Source: Odontesthes bonariensis (taxonomy: Eukaryota; Chordata; Actinopteri; Atheriniformes; Atherinopsidae). From it: a stretch of 64,000 bases of DNA. Made by a program: the position numbers and the translations under genes. Position 1 is the first letter of the stretch, and every line of letters begins with the position of its first letter. The notes beneath the pieces are model-generated. The model saw nothing but the letters and a program-made list of their open reading frames with translations, had not been told where the DNA came from and did not search any database. The stretch lies in NCBI RefSeq assembly GCF_027942865.1, contig NC_134510.1, positions 8,342,001 through 8,406,000 on the forward strand, in the 5' to 3' direction. Positions 1 through 10,321 of this stretch are shown piece after piece.

Positions 1-608
1 CAAACCCTGTTTCCATCATGGGAGAAGAAGTGGAAGTGGTTGAGGAATATAAATACCTTGGTGTTCATGTGGACAACAGACTGGACTGGAGACACAACAG
101 TGAAGTCATCTACAAGAAAGGACAGAGCAGACTGTACTTCTTGAGGAAGTTAAGGTCCTTCAAGGTTTGCAACAAGATGTTGCAGATATTCTACAAGTCT
201 GTTGTTGAGAGCGTCATTTCCTCTTGCGTCATCTGTTGGGGCAGCAGCATCAGAACCAGGGACCTAAAAAGACTCAACAACCTGATAAGGAAGGCTGGTT
301 CTGTTCTGGGGACGACTGTGGAACCTCTGGAGACAATAATGCAAAGAAGGATTTTGCATAAAATCAAGAGAATTATGGACAACCCTGAACATCCTCTCCA
401 TGAGACTGTTATCGAAAAACAGAGTCTCTTCAGTCAAAGGCTTCTTCAGTTTGGATGCAAAACGGACCGCTACAGGAAATCATTCCTGCCCACAGCCATC
501 AGCATCTATAATAACTGCTTGATTTAATTGAGCTACATCAACATTTAATTTCCCTCTGGGATAAATCAAGTATTTTTGAATTTGAATTTGAATTTGAATT
601 GAATTGAA
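1..608 (+). mobile_element. 3' end of a non-LTR retrotransposon (LINE), cut by the window edge
   Basis: This is the 3' end of a LINE. It has the last part of the reverse transcriptase ORF, a short 3' UTR, and a tail of TTTGAA/TTGAA repeats at about 575-608. The tail is the kind of simple repeat that ends many fish LINEs of the L2/CR1/I groups. The clade cannot be fixed from the C-terminus alone. The 3' end abuts a sequence found again at 1876-2015 without a LINE attached. Confidence 0.8.
3..527 (+). CDS. LINE reverse transcriptase, C-terminal part (partial)
   Basis: The open frame enters from the left edge and runs to a stop at 527. The protein begins with the thumb-type segment EYKYLGVHVDNRLDW, which follows the catalytic YADD region in LINE reverse transcriptases. 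It ends with the C-terminal domain typical of jockey/CR1-like LINEs (RLLQFGCKTDRYRKSFLPTA, then an IYN motif). The catalytic core lies outside the window. The ATG at 18 is internal, since the frame is open upstream of it. It is an element gene, not a host gene. Confidence 0.75.
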   Translation, partial: NPVSIMGEEVEVVEEYKYLGVHVDNRLDWRHNSEVIYKKGQSRLYFLRKLRSFKVCNKMLQIFYKSVVESVISSCVICWGSSIRTRDLKRLNNLIRKAGSVLGTTVEPLETIMQRRILHKIKRIMDNPEHPLHETVIEKQSLFSQRLLQFGCKTDRYRKSFLPTAISIYNNCLI

Positions 609-750
609 TTTTTAAAGTCCCAACCCTGCGTTATTGGCTAAACTTAAACAGGAAGTGACAAAATTCCATCCTAATGTGTTGTGTTTACATGTGAACAAGA
701 CCACAAGTAAAATGAACATTACTTGTATGTGTGTCTGTAAGTGATTATGG
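609..750 (+). repeat. Direct repeat copy 1 (pair with 1876-2015)
   Basis: About 140 bp starting TTTAAAGTCCCAACCCTGCG recur at 1876-2015 with a few substitutions and one short deletion (about 10 bp missing in the second copy). Origin unknown. It may be a dispersed repeat or a local duplication. Confidence 0.8.
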
Positions 751-1875
751 TACAGAGAGGCCAGTTATTTCAAAGTAAAGGCTTAAGATCTGTCATATTT
801 AGGAGCACTTTCACATGTGACTGTGTGTGGGTTTTTCCTGTGATCAGCTATCACAGTCTTGAAAAGCAGGTGTCCTGCCCAACAACGGGGTCAGCCCCAC
901 TTGCTCATAAGATGAGGTTTTTTATTTTATCTTTCTTTGCTCAGAGGTGCTGTGATATTCAGGCTCAATAATTACTCTTAAACTATGTTTCCGAGCTGCA
1001 GGACTTTCAGGTTAAGTTTGCAGTTCCGTGAGAGGATTCTTAGCTTTCTGGCCACAGCCCATAGGAATTCCATGATCGCCATGGTTCCCTCCTCAGAAGC
1101 ATCATCGCAGCATCATTTAAAAACAAACATAAACACATCAGTCTACACAACTTTTTTTCTTCACATTTCACTCCACCAGTTCTAGAAGATTCTAACTTCT
1201 GCTGAGGACTTGTTGCATCCCAACATGAAGAAAACACTCTCAGAAACCTAGAAAAGTGGAACAACATACTTCCAACAGGAAAAATATCAGGTTTGAGAAA
1301 TGTCAAAGTCTGCACTCTTTTCTAAAGTGTCCACTGAGAAGATTTTTAAAAAGTTCATAGTCACTCATATTCAAATGACCAAAAACCTCTGAAATAAACA
1401 CTTCCCACCTTCAGCTTAAAGGGAAAGTATGCTGAAGTCAGGTTTAAACTCATTTCAAAAGAAAAAACAGCATCCAAACATTAGCTCTTCTCAAATTGGA
1501 CTAAGTGTAGAACAGGGTCATTTTTTTTTATAAATCAATTTTTTTTATAGTTACACATAGAAATTGGTATGAAGAGTTGAACATTAAATCATTTATATTT
1601 ATTTATACAGCTGATAAAACTATTCACAGGACAGAAGTCCTCAGATTCCTGCAGGGACACATAGTCACATGTAAAGGTAATATGTAATTTGTGGAAAAGC
1701 AATCACTGTAATGTCATTTTTTTCAATTTGGGATGACAAAGGCATTTTTTCTTGTTTGACTTGAATTGAATCCTAACTCAAAGACTGTCCTTTATCCAAA
1801 TAAAGCACCAACTCCCTGTCAAAAGATTACATTTGACCCCTAACCATGATCATTTCCTAACCCTCGCTAAGAAGT
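751..1875. other. No recognisable gene
   Basis: AT-rich sequence with only short frames of 60-90 codons that show no recognisable protein. I see no RNA gene and no clear transposon ends here. Confidence 0.5.
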
Positions 1876-2015
1876 CTGGATTTTTAAAGTCCCAACCCTG
1901 CGTTATTGGCTAAACCTAAACAGGAAGTGACAAAATTCCATCCTAATGTGTTGTGTTTACATGTGAACAAGTAAAATGGACACTACTTGTATGTGTGTCT
2001 GTAAGTGATTATGGT
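1876..2015 (+). repeat. Direct repeat copy 2 (pair with 609-750)
   Basis: Second copy of the 140-bp repeat, not joined to a LINE. The upstream junction (AAGAAGTCTGGATTTTTAAAG) shows what the unoccupied site may look like. Confidence 0.8.
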
Positions 2016-2169
2016 AGCCTCAGATGATTGTGTTTGGAATGAACACAAAAGACGTACTCAGGGATCAGAAGGACATGAAAGGACCGAGACCAAGACGCAA
2101 CCAATTCCGGGGGCTCCTGTCCACAACACAAGCCTGACTTGCGAGTGCGGAGCAGACGCTTCCAGCCAC
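2016..2169. other. Left flank of the hAT insertion, unidentified
   Basis: If the hAT element is removed, this stretch joins 4220 onward without a break. The origin of the joined sequence is not recognised. Confidence 0.4.
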
Positions 2170-2446
2170 CAGTGGCGGAACTAGACTTTTTTTCTTGGGG
2201 TAGCAATGGGGTGGCCAAGTGTTTTTCAGGGGGTCAATGGTTTACACCACACACAAATAAGTTTATGCGCTAACAGTAATGTGGCACCAGAAGAACATCA
2301 AACCATCTGTTAGTAATTGAGTAATGTATATCTGTTTATTATTATTGTATTATTATTATTTATTCCTATATGGACTTACGCATGTTGTTCTCTTGTCTTG
2401 TGTTCTTCTTTGATATGTCATGACTTGTTATCATTTTTGTCTTATA

Positions 2447-2490
2447 CTATATATATATATATATATATACATATATACACACACACACAA
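2447..2490. repeat. TA then CA microsatellite
   Basis: An alternating TA run is followed by a CA run, inside the hAT element. Confidence 0.9.
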
Positions 2491-2924
2491 TTTCCAGGGA
2501 CTACAGATGAAAGATGTGAAGTGATTATTTCTGGTGCCTTTACAAGTTAATTAATGTGTATTGATCTTTCATATATAAACCTATAAACAGTAATTTCAAT
2601 TTGCAATGTTTAAGTAGCCACATATTAAGCAGACAGAAGATGCCATTTTGAGTGCAATTTTTAGTTTATTTATGTACAAAATGAATATGGTGCATTTACC
2701 AACACCCTGATACCATTGACAGAAACTAAAATGCACATAATAACTGAGTCACACAGTTACTCAGACACTGGGTCTGTTACACAGTTACTCTCACACACAG
2801 GTAGTCAGTTGTTCACACAGTCAGCAGTCCCTCAATTGTCAGCAAAAAAACAAACAAAAAAACCCAAAACCAAAACCAAAAAGTAAACTGCCAACAATTT
2901 GACATGACATACAAAGACTGACAA

Positions 2925-3163
2925 GGTTTTAACTAAGCAAAACATACTACACAGGTAAGTAGGACACAGTGCAGAGCATGGCCATAACCAGAGACAAACA
3001 ATACCCATCTTAGCTTCAACAAAGCATAGATCTTCTACCTTCTAGGGTTTTAACTAAATAGAACATACTGCATATGTAAGTAGGACACAGGGCAGAGCAT
3101 GGCCATAACCAGAGACTAACAATACCCAGGCCATCTTAGCTTCAAAAAAGCATAATTCTTCTA
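2925..3163. repeat. Tandem duplication of about 118 bp, two copies
   Basis: The segment GGTTTTAACTAAGCAAAACA at 2925 recurs, diverged, at about 3045 (GGTTTTAACTAAATAGAACA). Both copies contain GCAGAGCATGGCCATAACC. It lies within the hAT element. Confidence 0.85.
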
Positions 3164-4415
3164 TTTTGATGAGAAGTGGCAAAATGACTGACAAAATCAT
3201 CAATGTTAAGGGCACGTGCCCTCCTGGACTCCACACTTAAATGCACAACGTCATCATTACTTTGCCGTCTGCCAACCCAAATAAATGTAAAGCTTGCCAT
3301 TTCTTTTACAGAGAGAAGTGTGGAAGTAGTAGCTACAGACAGAAAACAGGAGACAGCCGTAAGCAAACTGACATCAGTATTGGTTTGATTTAAACAATTT
3401 TAGCCTTCAATGAGAATGAGAACAATACTGGTAGGCTGCCTGGCCCCTCATAAACATAAAAGTAAGCTGAAAACCTAGGGCTGAGCACCAAATGCAATTC
3501 GCAAACAAGTTTTTACACTTGGAGGGGGTGGATTTGTCAGTTTATCGATAAAAGGAAAATGCGCATTTTGGTATGGAAGCAGGTTTTGCGAATAAATAAA
3601 AACACATAAATTCGCTTTGCTTTTTGCGTATTCTCACAAAATACGCTCTTAAATTCGATACGACTTGGATGGAAACCCAACTACTCCCACCGCTCGCTTC
3701 ATAATCGTTTATTTACATTCCATCAGGAGAATAAAGAGACGCGACTGTAAATTAATGAAAATAAAAATTGTAGTTTAATGTCACATTATAATAATGTACA
3801 AATATTTGTTTCAAAAACTTGGGGGCAATTTTGGCCCCTCAAGTATTATTTTTGGGGGCATTTTAGGCTAAATTGGGGGCCAAATGGCCCATGGCCTGCG
3901 CTAATTTCCGACGCTGAGTGTAGTAATAGAGAATCTGTGGTATTTCACAAGGAGCGCGTAGCCTTTTCTGTTTCACTCAGTGGCTCCTTCTTCTTCTTTG
4001 TCATAGACACCCGTTATGTAGGGGATGTGGATTGCAGCGCATGCATTGCGCCATCTACTGTACAGGAAGAAACTCGCAGTCACCGACTTCAATGTAACTG
4101 GCTTTTTGCGGTGCGGTAACATGTCAATCATCTGGGGGGGCACTTGGGGTAGCCAATCAGATTTCAAGGGGGTCAAATGCCCCCGTAGCCACCCCTGTAG
4201 CTCCGCCCCTACCAGCCACAGCCTCATACTGTACGCATGGAAAGAGCCTGACTGCTGTCCTGGCAGCCGAGACTCAACGCCCATCTGCCATCAGCCTCTC
4301 AACCTGGTCCCTGAGGGAGGGGAGCCACAACCTCCCAACACAAAGCTGTTGATCTCTGGGTCCTATTTATAAACTTTTGCCTCTGACGTTTAATGACGTT
4401 TAACTTTTGCCTCTG

Positions 4416-4460
4416 ACGTCAATGTAAAACACGTGTTGTGCACGTGTTTTACATTGACGT
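4416..4460. repeat. Perfect inverted repeat, 20-bp arms, 5-nt loop
   Basis: The left arm 4416-4435 (ACGTCAATGTAAAACACGTG) is exactly complementary to 4441-4460, with loop TTGTG. Each arm carries a CACGTG E-box and an ACGTCA half-CRE. Just upstream (4374-4419) the motif ACTTTTGCCTCTGACGT occurs twice. It could be the core of a small transposable element or a cruciform-forming site. Function unknown. Confidence 0.9.
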
Positions 4461-4599
4461 GCATTGACGTGTGTCGTTGAGGCATTATCATCACGTATGT
4501 TGTGAGCTCTTTGTGACGTATTAGAACCGAGGTTACCATGGAGTCCTTCAGACCAAATCCACAGCCCTTTTACAGACAGCCGTTCCACTTCCTATTCGC

Positions 4600-5330
4600 C
4601 CCATTATAAAAAATTTGGCTGCAGTTCAGTTGATTTTGTCTGGGGGCGCTGGCGAGCGAGTGCAGAATGACCATTTTCCATAGGGCTGGCGCTAATAACT
4701 CAAAAAATGTCCCCGCTAGCGGCTGAAACCTGAAAATAATACTGTGATTTCTGACAGAGGGATGTGGATTTATATCGAAAGTACAATAACCTGGGAGTTA
4801 TAGCTTTCTGTTTTCTTACAGGTCTGGCATTTGCGAGTCAGTATCCGCTAGCATCTAGCTAACGGAATCTGAAGAACGCACGGCTGATTACGACCGGCTG
4901 CTTTACGGCACTCGTCCACTGTGCCAGAGTGCTAACCTGGTGCCGCTAACAACAACCAAAGCTAAACCAGAGGCTAGTCAGAGAGTATGTAAAAGGGCTG
5001 TGCTGAAATCTGTAACTATTTGAGCTAACACCTTTCTGCTAGCTCAGCGCTAGGACTGACCATGCCGTAAAGTGATGCCACATGCGTGACGTCACTCGGG
5101 ATGCAATACTGACAATAAATGTGTATTTTAAACAAATCTAGTGAGTCTAAAAAATCAAACCAAGTGCCGTTTGAAAGGATAATTTATCCTGCCTTTAGGA
5201 AAATTAAAATGAAAAAATATAAAAAATTCTATCAAAAGCAATGGCTGCATCTAAGGTGGATTTCATAGTACCACCATAGAGTTCGGCAACTGCCAATCAC
5301 TGACTGGCACACTGGTGGCACACACAGAGG
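4600..5330. mobile_element. Possible diverged relative of the MITE at 24364-25156
   Basis: The left part (TTTGGCTGCAGTTC, then GGGGGCGCTGG and GTGCAGAATGA) parallels the left part of the 24364-25156 MITE (TTTTGGCTGCAGTTCCACC, then AGACCAGAATGAA). Towards the right, GTGACGTCACTC followed by GTGAGTCTAAAAAATCAAA parallels GTATGACGTCATAT and GAGTGGCTCTAAAAATCTAAA there. The boundaries are estimates, and no target duplication was identified. Confidence 0.4.
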
Positions 5331-5968
5331 CAGCACTCAGACTGCAGTCATACTTGTCCAAATCTCTTCTTTCTACGGTAAGTTAAGTTTCGGTCGATAA
5401 AACTGTCTCTTTTTTAATGATTTTAGCAATTTTTTGGTTTGTTTTATGTGGTTGACTTTGGCCTCTAGCTACCTAGCGAAGTTGTCTAGCTAGCTAACGT
5501 TAGCTTAGCTCGCTAGCCCTGGCCAACACTGCGCTGAACCAAGGTTTAGCTAACTAGTTCCTCAAATTATTAAAAGTATCTTGAAAGGAAAGGCTTTTTG
5601 AAACAGCATTTCACCTTCCTTCATCACCGTCAGTGTCATGTGCGTGGTAGTCGCGGTAATTGTACAGTGTTCAAATGAGCCTACCCCCCCACCCAAGCCG
5701 GAAACACTGGGTGTAAATGTAAGAAATTAGGAATAATAAATTATATTCTTGTCTTTGAAGCGACATGCTGGTTCCTGTAGAGTACAAACGAGTCAGCAAA
5801 TGGGTCAGGGTACCACAGGCGGAGGACGAGTACAATTACTCGAGTTTTTGCAAGCAGGTAACTGTTAGGCTAATTTGACTGTCATGTTTATTTGTGCATT
5901 TATGGTTTTCCAATGTTTTTCCTAGCGACTATAGATGAAAATTAGCTTTCCTACTCCGTTATGTTATC
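5331..5968. other. No recognisable gene
   Basis: Intergenic sequence. A GCTAGCTAACGTTAGCTTAGC stretch near 5490 is of a kind common in fish repeats. No ORF, RNA gene or clear element ends were recognised. Confidence 0.4.
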
Positions 5969-6145
5969 CAGGGCTCTAGACTAACTTTTTACACTGGTTG
6001 CACTGGTGCGCCCAACTTTTTTTCTTAGGTGCACCAGCACAAAAGTTAGGTGCACCTAAACGTAATGCATTTAACACCGGTTCACTTTATTTATTTATTT
6101 ATAAATCACTGTCCATATAGGCAATATTGACTTTTAAACTATTAA

Positions 6146-6559
6146 AGCAATACAATGTAACTTCTCAAAAAGCCCACTATGGAGCTCCCCCTACAGGCTT
6201 GGAGGTAATGTACGGTTACACTGTCGTAAATACAACACCCTTTCGCTTTCACGTTTGTTGACGAACCGGCGAGGAGTCAGAAGGTGCAAGCTATGTCGAC
6301 CGAGAAGGTAAGAGTAATCAAATGTACCTGGGAGCGTGAGAGGGGTCTATTTGTTTTTGCGGTAGGTGTGCCAGAAAGCAAGTCGAAGTACTTCCGCTCA
6401 GCTCCCGGGCCGCTCCAGAAAAGTTACATAGCGCATTTATTCCAACTCAGACCCCCGAAGGGCACAGGAGACAGGCCAATCGTAATATTAAAACTCATTC
6501 TAGCCGCACAATTTTTTTCAAGCTGTTTTTTTAAGGTAGAAATGTTACATAGTATTGCT
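6146..6559. mobile_element. TTAA-flanked non-autonomous DNA element, 414 bp
   Basis: Inverted ends AGCAATACAATGTAAC and, reversed from the right, AGCAATACTATGTAAC are flanked by TTAA at 6142-6145 and 6560-6563. A TTAA target is used by piggyBac and Kolobok elements. The AG...CT ends, next to TTAA, resemble the other two TTAA elements here. The 104-codon frame at 6284-6598 that overlaps it is not a recognisable protein. Confidence 0.7.
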
Positions 6560-6917
6560 TTAACTAGCAATCTGGTCAAAATAAAGTTTTTTCTTTGAAG
6601 CACAATTCTACAAACTTACTGAACTTAACTTACTAACTACTTACTGAAACTGACTGAAAAAGTGTTGGTGCTTAAAGTGCTTCACTGGCCTGAAATTTAA
6701 ACTTAAAACATCTCAAGATAAATTAAATAAAAAGAAAATCTAAATTAAAATTGCCAGTGGTTTAAGGGCTTCAAACTGAACATCTCATGGCTCAATGTCT
6801 TATGGACTATCCTCCATTGCAGTCACATGCCCCTCAGATGGCCAATTCCTGTAGTCTGGTTAAATATATATATCAGTATATTCACCGGTCTTCCTCTCCT
6901 CAAGATACGGCCGTACA

Positions 6918-7696
6918 CAGGGTTCCCGCGGGGTCTTAAAAAGTCTTAAAAGCATTGAATTTATGAATTTGGAAATAATACCTTAAAAAGACTTGAAAAA
7001 GTCTTGAATTTTGATATCTGGGTCTTAAAATTTGTGCAGTAACTTCTCCGTATCGCATTCTCCTCAAACGTTTCATTTGTCAACTAGGCTACTAGGCTAG
7101 GCTACTTCAGAGTTGTTTAAATGCATGTTCCCCGATTCCGACATCGCTGCCACAATTACTTGTGGTCCTGACAAAACAGCGTACATAGCCAAGTTTGGTT
7201 TAGCTGTGTATATTAAAGAGGAACTGGTGTCCAAGGTAAACAAATCACCGTCCGTTCTTATGTTCGATGAGAGCCTCAACGAAACGACAAATTTTTTAGT
7301 TGATTTTCATTATTTACAGTTCTCTCCACTCCCCATATTCCCAGCATGGAATAAGTAGCTAGCTAACATAACAAATGTTAAAAAACAACTTAACTGTGTC
7401 AGTTAAACTTTTTTGTGGTCTGCTGAAATTTTCTTTGATTTTACACACCTCTGTTTGGCTTGTTGTCTGTGTCTGTGCTGTGGTGTTTTATTGTTTACTA
7501 CTACTATGCTGCAATGTTTCATCAATGCTTTACACAGTCCACACTTTCATTTGTTTGAGAAATAAATGAACAAATTTAAAAAAAGTTTTTCTTTGCTGGT
7601 AGGTCTGTGAAATTAATTAATTAATTAATTATAAATTGTCTTAAAAAGGTCTTAAAAATACTTAAATTTGACTTGAAGAAACCTGTAGGAACCCTG
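6918..7696 (+). mobile_element. CAGGGTTCC-ended DNA element (hAT-like), 779 bp
   Basis: The left end CAGGGTTCCCGCGGGGTC and the right end GGAACCCTG form short inverted repeats. Just inside, both ends carry AGTCTTAAAA-type sequence (GTCTTAAAAAGTCTTAAAA on the left, GTCTTAAAAAGGTCTTAAAA near 7640 on the right). The flanks do not show an exact 8-bp duplication. It encloses a transposase fragment at 7113-7340, so it looks like an internally deleted derivative of an autonomous element. Confidence 0.65.
7113..7310 (+). pseudogene. hAT-like transposase fragment
   Basis: The frame encodes FKCMFPDSDIAATITCGPDK, then TAYIAKFGLAVYIKEELVSK and LMFDESLNETT. As I recall it, this is a conserved block of a hAT-like transposase family common in fish, running up to the catalytic MFDESLN region. 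Only this block is present. The sequence after residue 60 is not recognisable, so it is a remnant and not a working gene. Confidence 0.55.
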
Positions 7697-7753
7697 CATA
7701 CAGAGTGACGCATTCCTGAACGATCAGGAATGCCATGTACTCACTGTTCGCAA

Positions 7754-8402
7754 TTAGCACAGACGTCTTTTTTTTAACGTATCTGCGATGACTCCTATAA
7801 ATTGCGCGCATGCGACATCATTGCTGTACGTTGGGTTTATGTTCAAGCCATTTTTCTTCTGAAGAATTATTTCGGACTTGAACTTAGTGAAGGGAACTTT
7901 TGCAATATGGTAGGCAACGTTAAACTTGATGATCATCTCGGCCTCGTCCGATGATGTGTTTGCTGCTGCCTGCCGCTGAAAGGCAGCGGGGAGAGGGGAC
8001 ACTGAGCAGGTAATGTGTTTCATAGATGCGTTGTGCTTTTTCTGCGTTTCAATTCGAAATGTATTAGAAGCAGTCACAAATGCACTAATGTCACACTTTA
8101 CAGTAAATGCAGTGCATTATATTATCGGCTTTAGTGCATCTTAGCCAGGGAAACTGGTCAAGCCAATCTCTTAGAAATGTATACACTTTACCACTTTTAA
8201 TTTCAGTTGGTTCTGGCTCGGAGTCGATCGTATGTGGCTCATTATCTGATGCTAGCTCCGGACCAGGGCATGACATGACGTGGGAGGTTGATGGCTCTGT
8301 GTAAGAGCATTGGTTGTGGTTATTTTCGGACGTATCAGGCCTTAACTTAATGAAAAAGTTGTCAATCGTTCTTTTCATCTTGTAACCTGCGGCTACATCC
8401 AC
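7754..8402 (-). pseudogene. Broken hAT transposase (ZNF862/KIAA1586-like), N-terminal half
   Basis: Read on the minus strand, a first frame (8402-8091) ends in a TTF-type zinc finger segment, FLRDWLDQFPWL followed by MHCIYCKV. A second frame (from about 8100 to 7754) continues with HNASMKHITC, AEMIIKFNVAYHIAK, PFTKFKSEI and NPTYSNDVACAQFIGVIADT, all typical of ZNF862-like hAT-derived proteins. The two frames differ by a frameshift at the CKV boundary near 8091-8100. The catalytic and dimerisation parts are missing. It is a DNA-transposon fossil, and a domesticated gene is unlikely because of the frameshift. Confidence 0.6.
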
Positions 8403-8650
8403 TGTTTATCTGACGGTTCATCACCTCTCTGTCTGACTACAGAATGCGCTGTTCAAACGTACAAGCACGTACACGGGCCAATCAGAGGGGGGTCCCGCCC
8501 TTCACTATCTCTGATTGGTTTAGACCATGATATGGGTCTAATGTGTGTCTGTTGTTGAACCACAGGGAGACTTTCAGAGTCGTGTAGACTTTCTTTTCTT
8601 TTTTTTTCCTCATCAGGTGGTTGCGCCTGTGCGACCTCAGATTTTTTTTA

Positions 8651-9222
8651 GTTATTTTAGTTTTTTATTGCCGTTATGCACCCAGGGTTTCCGTGACGAC
8701 GAGGAGCTCCCAGCGGGATGAGAGAAGCTGATGTTTAAAAATAAATAAATAAAGGAGGACTTGGGGTGTCACAAAGTGGTGATTAATTAAAAGGCACATT
8801 ATATACTGCATTTAGATGATATTAGCGGATATTATAGAAAAAGTAAGGAAACAAGCTGCTATTTTAAAAAGAAAAGATGACAAAATTGTCACAAAGTTAT
8901 GCTTAAGCTTAAATCAGGACTTTCTTTCTGTCTTCCTTGTAGCACCTCACAGTGGACATGGACCATTCCCTGGAAGCTCCAGCAGCACAGCTGTCCCCTG
9001 AACACACTCCAGCACCAAATCTGCTCCCAGACACCGGACTATGGATCGGCCCCAGCTGAAACGATGAAAAGCATCCCACACCAAGCCGTACAGAAGCCGT
9101 CTCCGTGTGTGAAGCTCCTCACAGAAGATCTGCTCACCTACACGTGCAGAAATAACACAGTCGAGACAAGACACAGACAATTGGGACTGAAAGACAACCA
9201 GTGGGACAGTGTTGATCTTTAA
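8651..9222. other. No convincing gene; possible exon-like stretch at 8940-9222
   Basis: A polypyrimidine tract ending TTCCTTGTAG at 8933-8942 precedes a GC-richer stretch that could be mistaken for an exon. The frames of up to 107 codons through it show no known domain. Confidence 0.3.
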
Positions 9223-10317
9223 AGGGGCACTAGGTAGCATTTTCACCTAAAATTATAGTCTTCAGGAGTTTAACAAAGGTTAAACAAGTCAATAGTAAGC
9301 GAATGAAGCCTGTCTCGCTCCCAACAGGGGTCTGTATGCTGAAAATCCCATTTGTAACTTCGGCAGGAGCGACCCGCTTCTGAAGTGTCGTGATGCGCGA
9401 GAAGAGTCGTTTGTGTTTACGGCACTTAGCTAGGTACTGTATGCTAGCTGTAGTTGTAGCTATGTGTTCGCTTGCGTTGAAGAGCCAACACCAAGCGTTT
9501 CATATTCTGCCTTTCACAGACTGAATATGAAACGTTTGATGTTGGCACTTCCCATCTTTGTGAAATTTCTGCAAGCGTGATCTTGTTCATCTACCATAGT
9601 GTCTGACCTGCGTTTTAGATCGTGAAGAGACAGGTTAGCCTGGCCCTTCTGATGATGGTGCTCTAATTCCTCCTGAGTTCGAGACGTAGCCTAGCTTCAG
9701 AAATACACGGACTGACCTGATTAGAATAAGAATAGCGTTTTGATCCGAACAAGAATTGTTATCTACAAATGAAAATTGATTAATTTGTGATTGTAATCGG
9801 AATAGTGTAGAGCTAGTCTGCGTTTATTGCGGCGTGTGTTGGTAGTGCCTGCGCGCATCTGTCTAAGATGTAACTTTTGTAAGTGTCTGCTAATACAAAG
9901 GAATCACTCCACGAATACACCATGATGAGGGAAGAATCCCATTCAAGATCAGCAACAGTCCATCCATACATCCATACATCCATTATCTGCCGCTTGTCCG
10001 GGGGTCGGGTCGCGGGGACAGCAGCCTGAGCAGAGAAACCCAGACGTCCCTGTCCCCGGCCACTTCCTCCAGCAACAGTATTATAGCATATTATCTTGAG
10101 TTCTCTCTACAGAAAATCTCTGATTATAGTATCTTACGTGGGCAGTCTACACTTGTGAATCAGATGACCTAACTGCACTGACTAAATAACACAACGGCAG
10201 CATTCGCCACGATGTTTAGTTAGTGGGTGTGTACAGGTGGGCATTTTTACGACAGTGTAGAATTTCAGTTTGACCAATAGAGATCGCTATACTGCCGCTA
10301 AACTACCTTGTATCCCT
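9223..10317. mobile_element. T2/Kolobok-like non-autonomous element, 1.1 kb
   Basis: The ends AGGGGCACTAGGTAG and, reversed from the right, AGGGATACAAGGTAG are flanked by TTAA (9219-9222 and 10318-10321). Written with the TTAA, both ends fit TTAAAGGRR, the terminal motif described for T2-type (Kolobok superfamily) MITEs of frogs. There is no transposase frame. An RTE LINE tail has inserted inside it at 9960-10069. Confidence 0.65.
9960..10069 (-). mobile_element. RTE-type LINE 3' tail, 110 bp, inverted
   Basis: Read on the minus strand, the sequence runs from GGAGGAAGTGGCCGGGGACA to an ending of GGATGTATGGATGTATGGATGG, the usual 3' end of fish RTE-type LINEs. It is flanked by a perfect 10-bp duplication CAGCAACAGT (9950-9959 and 10070-10079). 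It is a severely 5'-truncated retroinsertion. Confidence 0.75.
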
Positions 10318-10321
10318 TTAA

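Larger units (their letters stand above)
2170..4211. mobile_element. hAT-type non-autonomous DNA transposon, 2.04 kb
   Basis: The element is bounded by an exact 8-bp duplication CCAGCCAC (2162-2169 and 4212-4219), the target duplication size of hAT elements. The ends are imperfect inverted repeats: CAGTGGCGGAACTA on the left, and TAGGGGCGGAGCTA when the right end is read in reverse complement. Both ends continue into G-rich stretches resembling each other (GGGGTAGCAATGGGG; the right end reversed reads GGGTGGCTACGGGG). I find no long transposase frame inside, so it is probably mobilised in trans. It contains a TA/CA microsatellite and a tandem duplication. Confidence 0.8.
5969..8650 (-). mobile_element. 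Possible large, broken hAT element holding nested insertions
   Basis: A CAGGGCTCTAGACTAAC end, which looks like a hAT terminus, occurs at 5969, followed by sequence rich in GGTGCACC/GGTGCGCC. Near 8610-8650 there is related GTTGCGCCTGTGCGACC sequence. Between them lie a minus-strand hAT transposase remnant and two smaller inserted elements. No matching right terminus or target duplication was found, so the extent is a guess. Confidence 0.25.

Noticed and set aside
3778-4372. Overlapping 100-115 codon frames at the right end of the hAT element
   Set aside because: They cross the element boundary and have no known domain.
8899-9222. Possible host exon after a splice-acceptor-like TTCCTTGTAG
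   Set aside because: There is no recognisable protein, no donor or neighbouring exon, and it sits among transposons.
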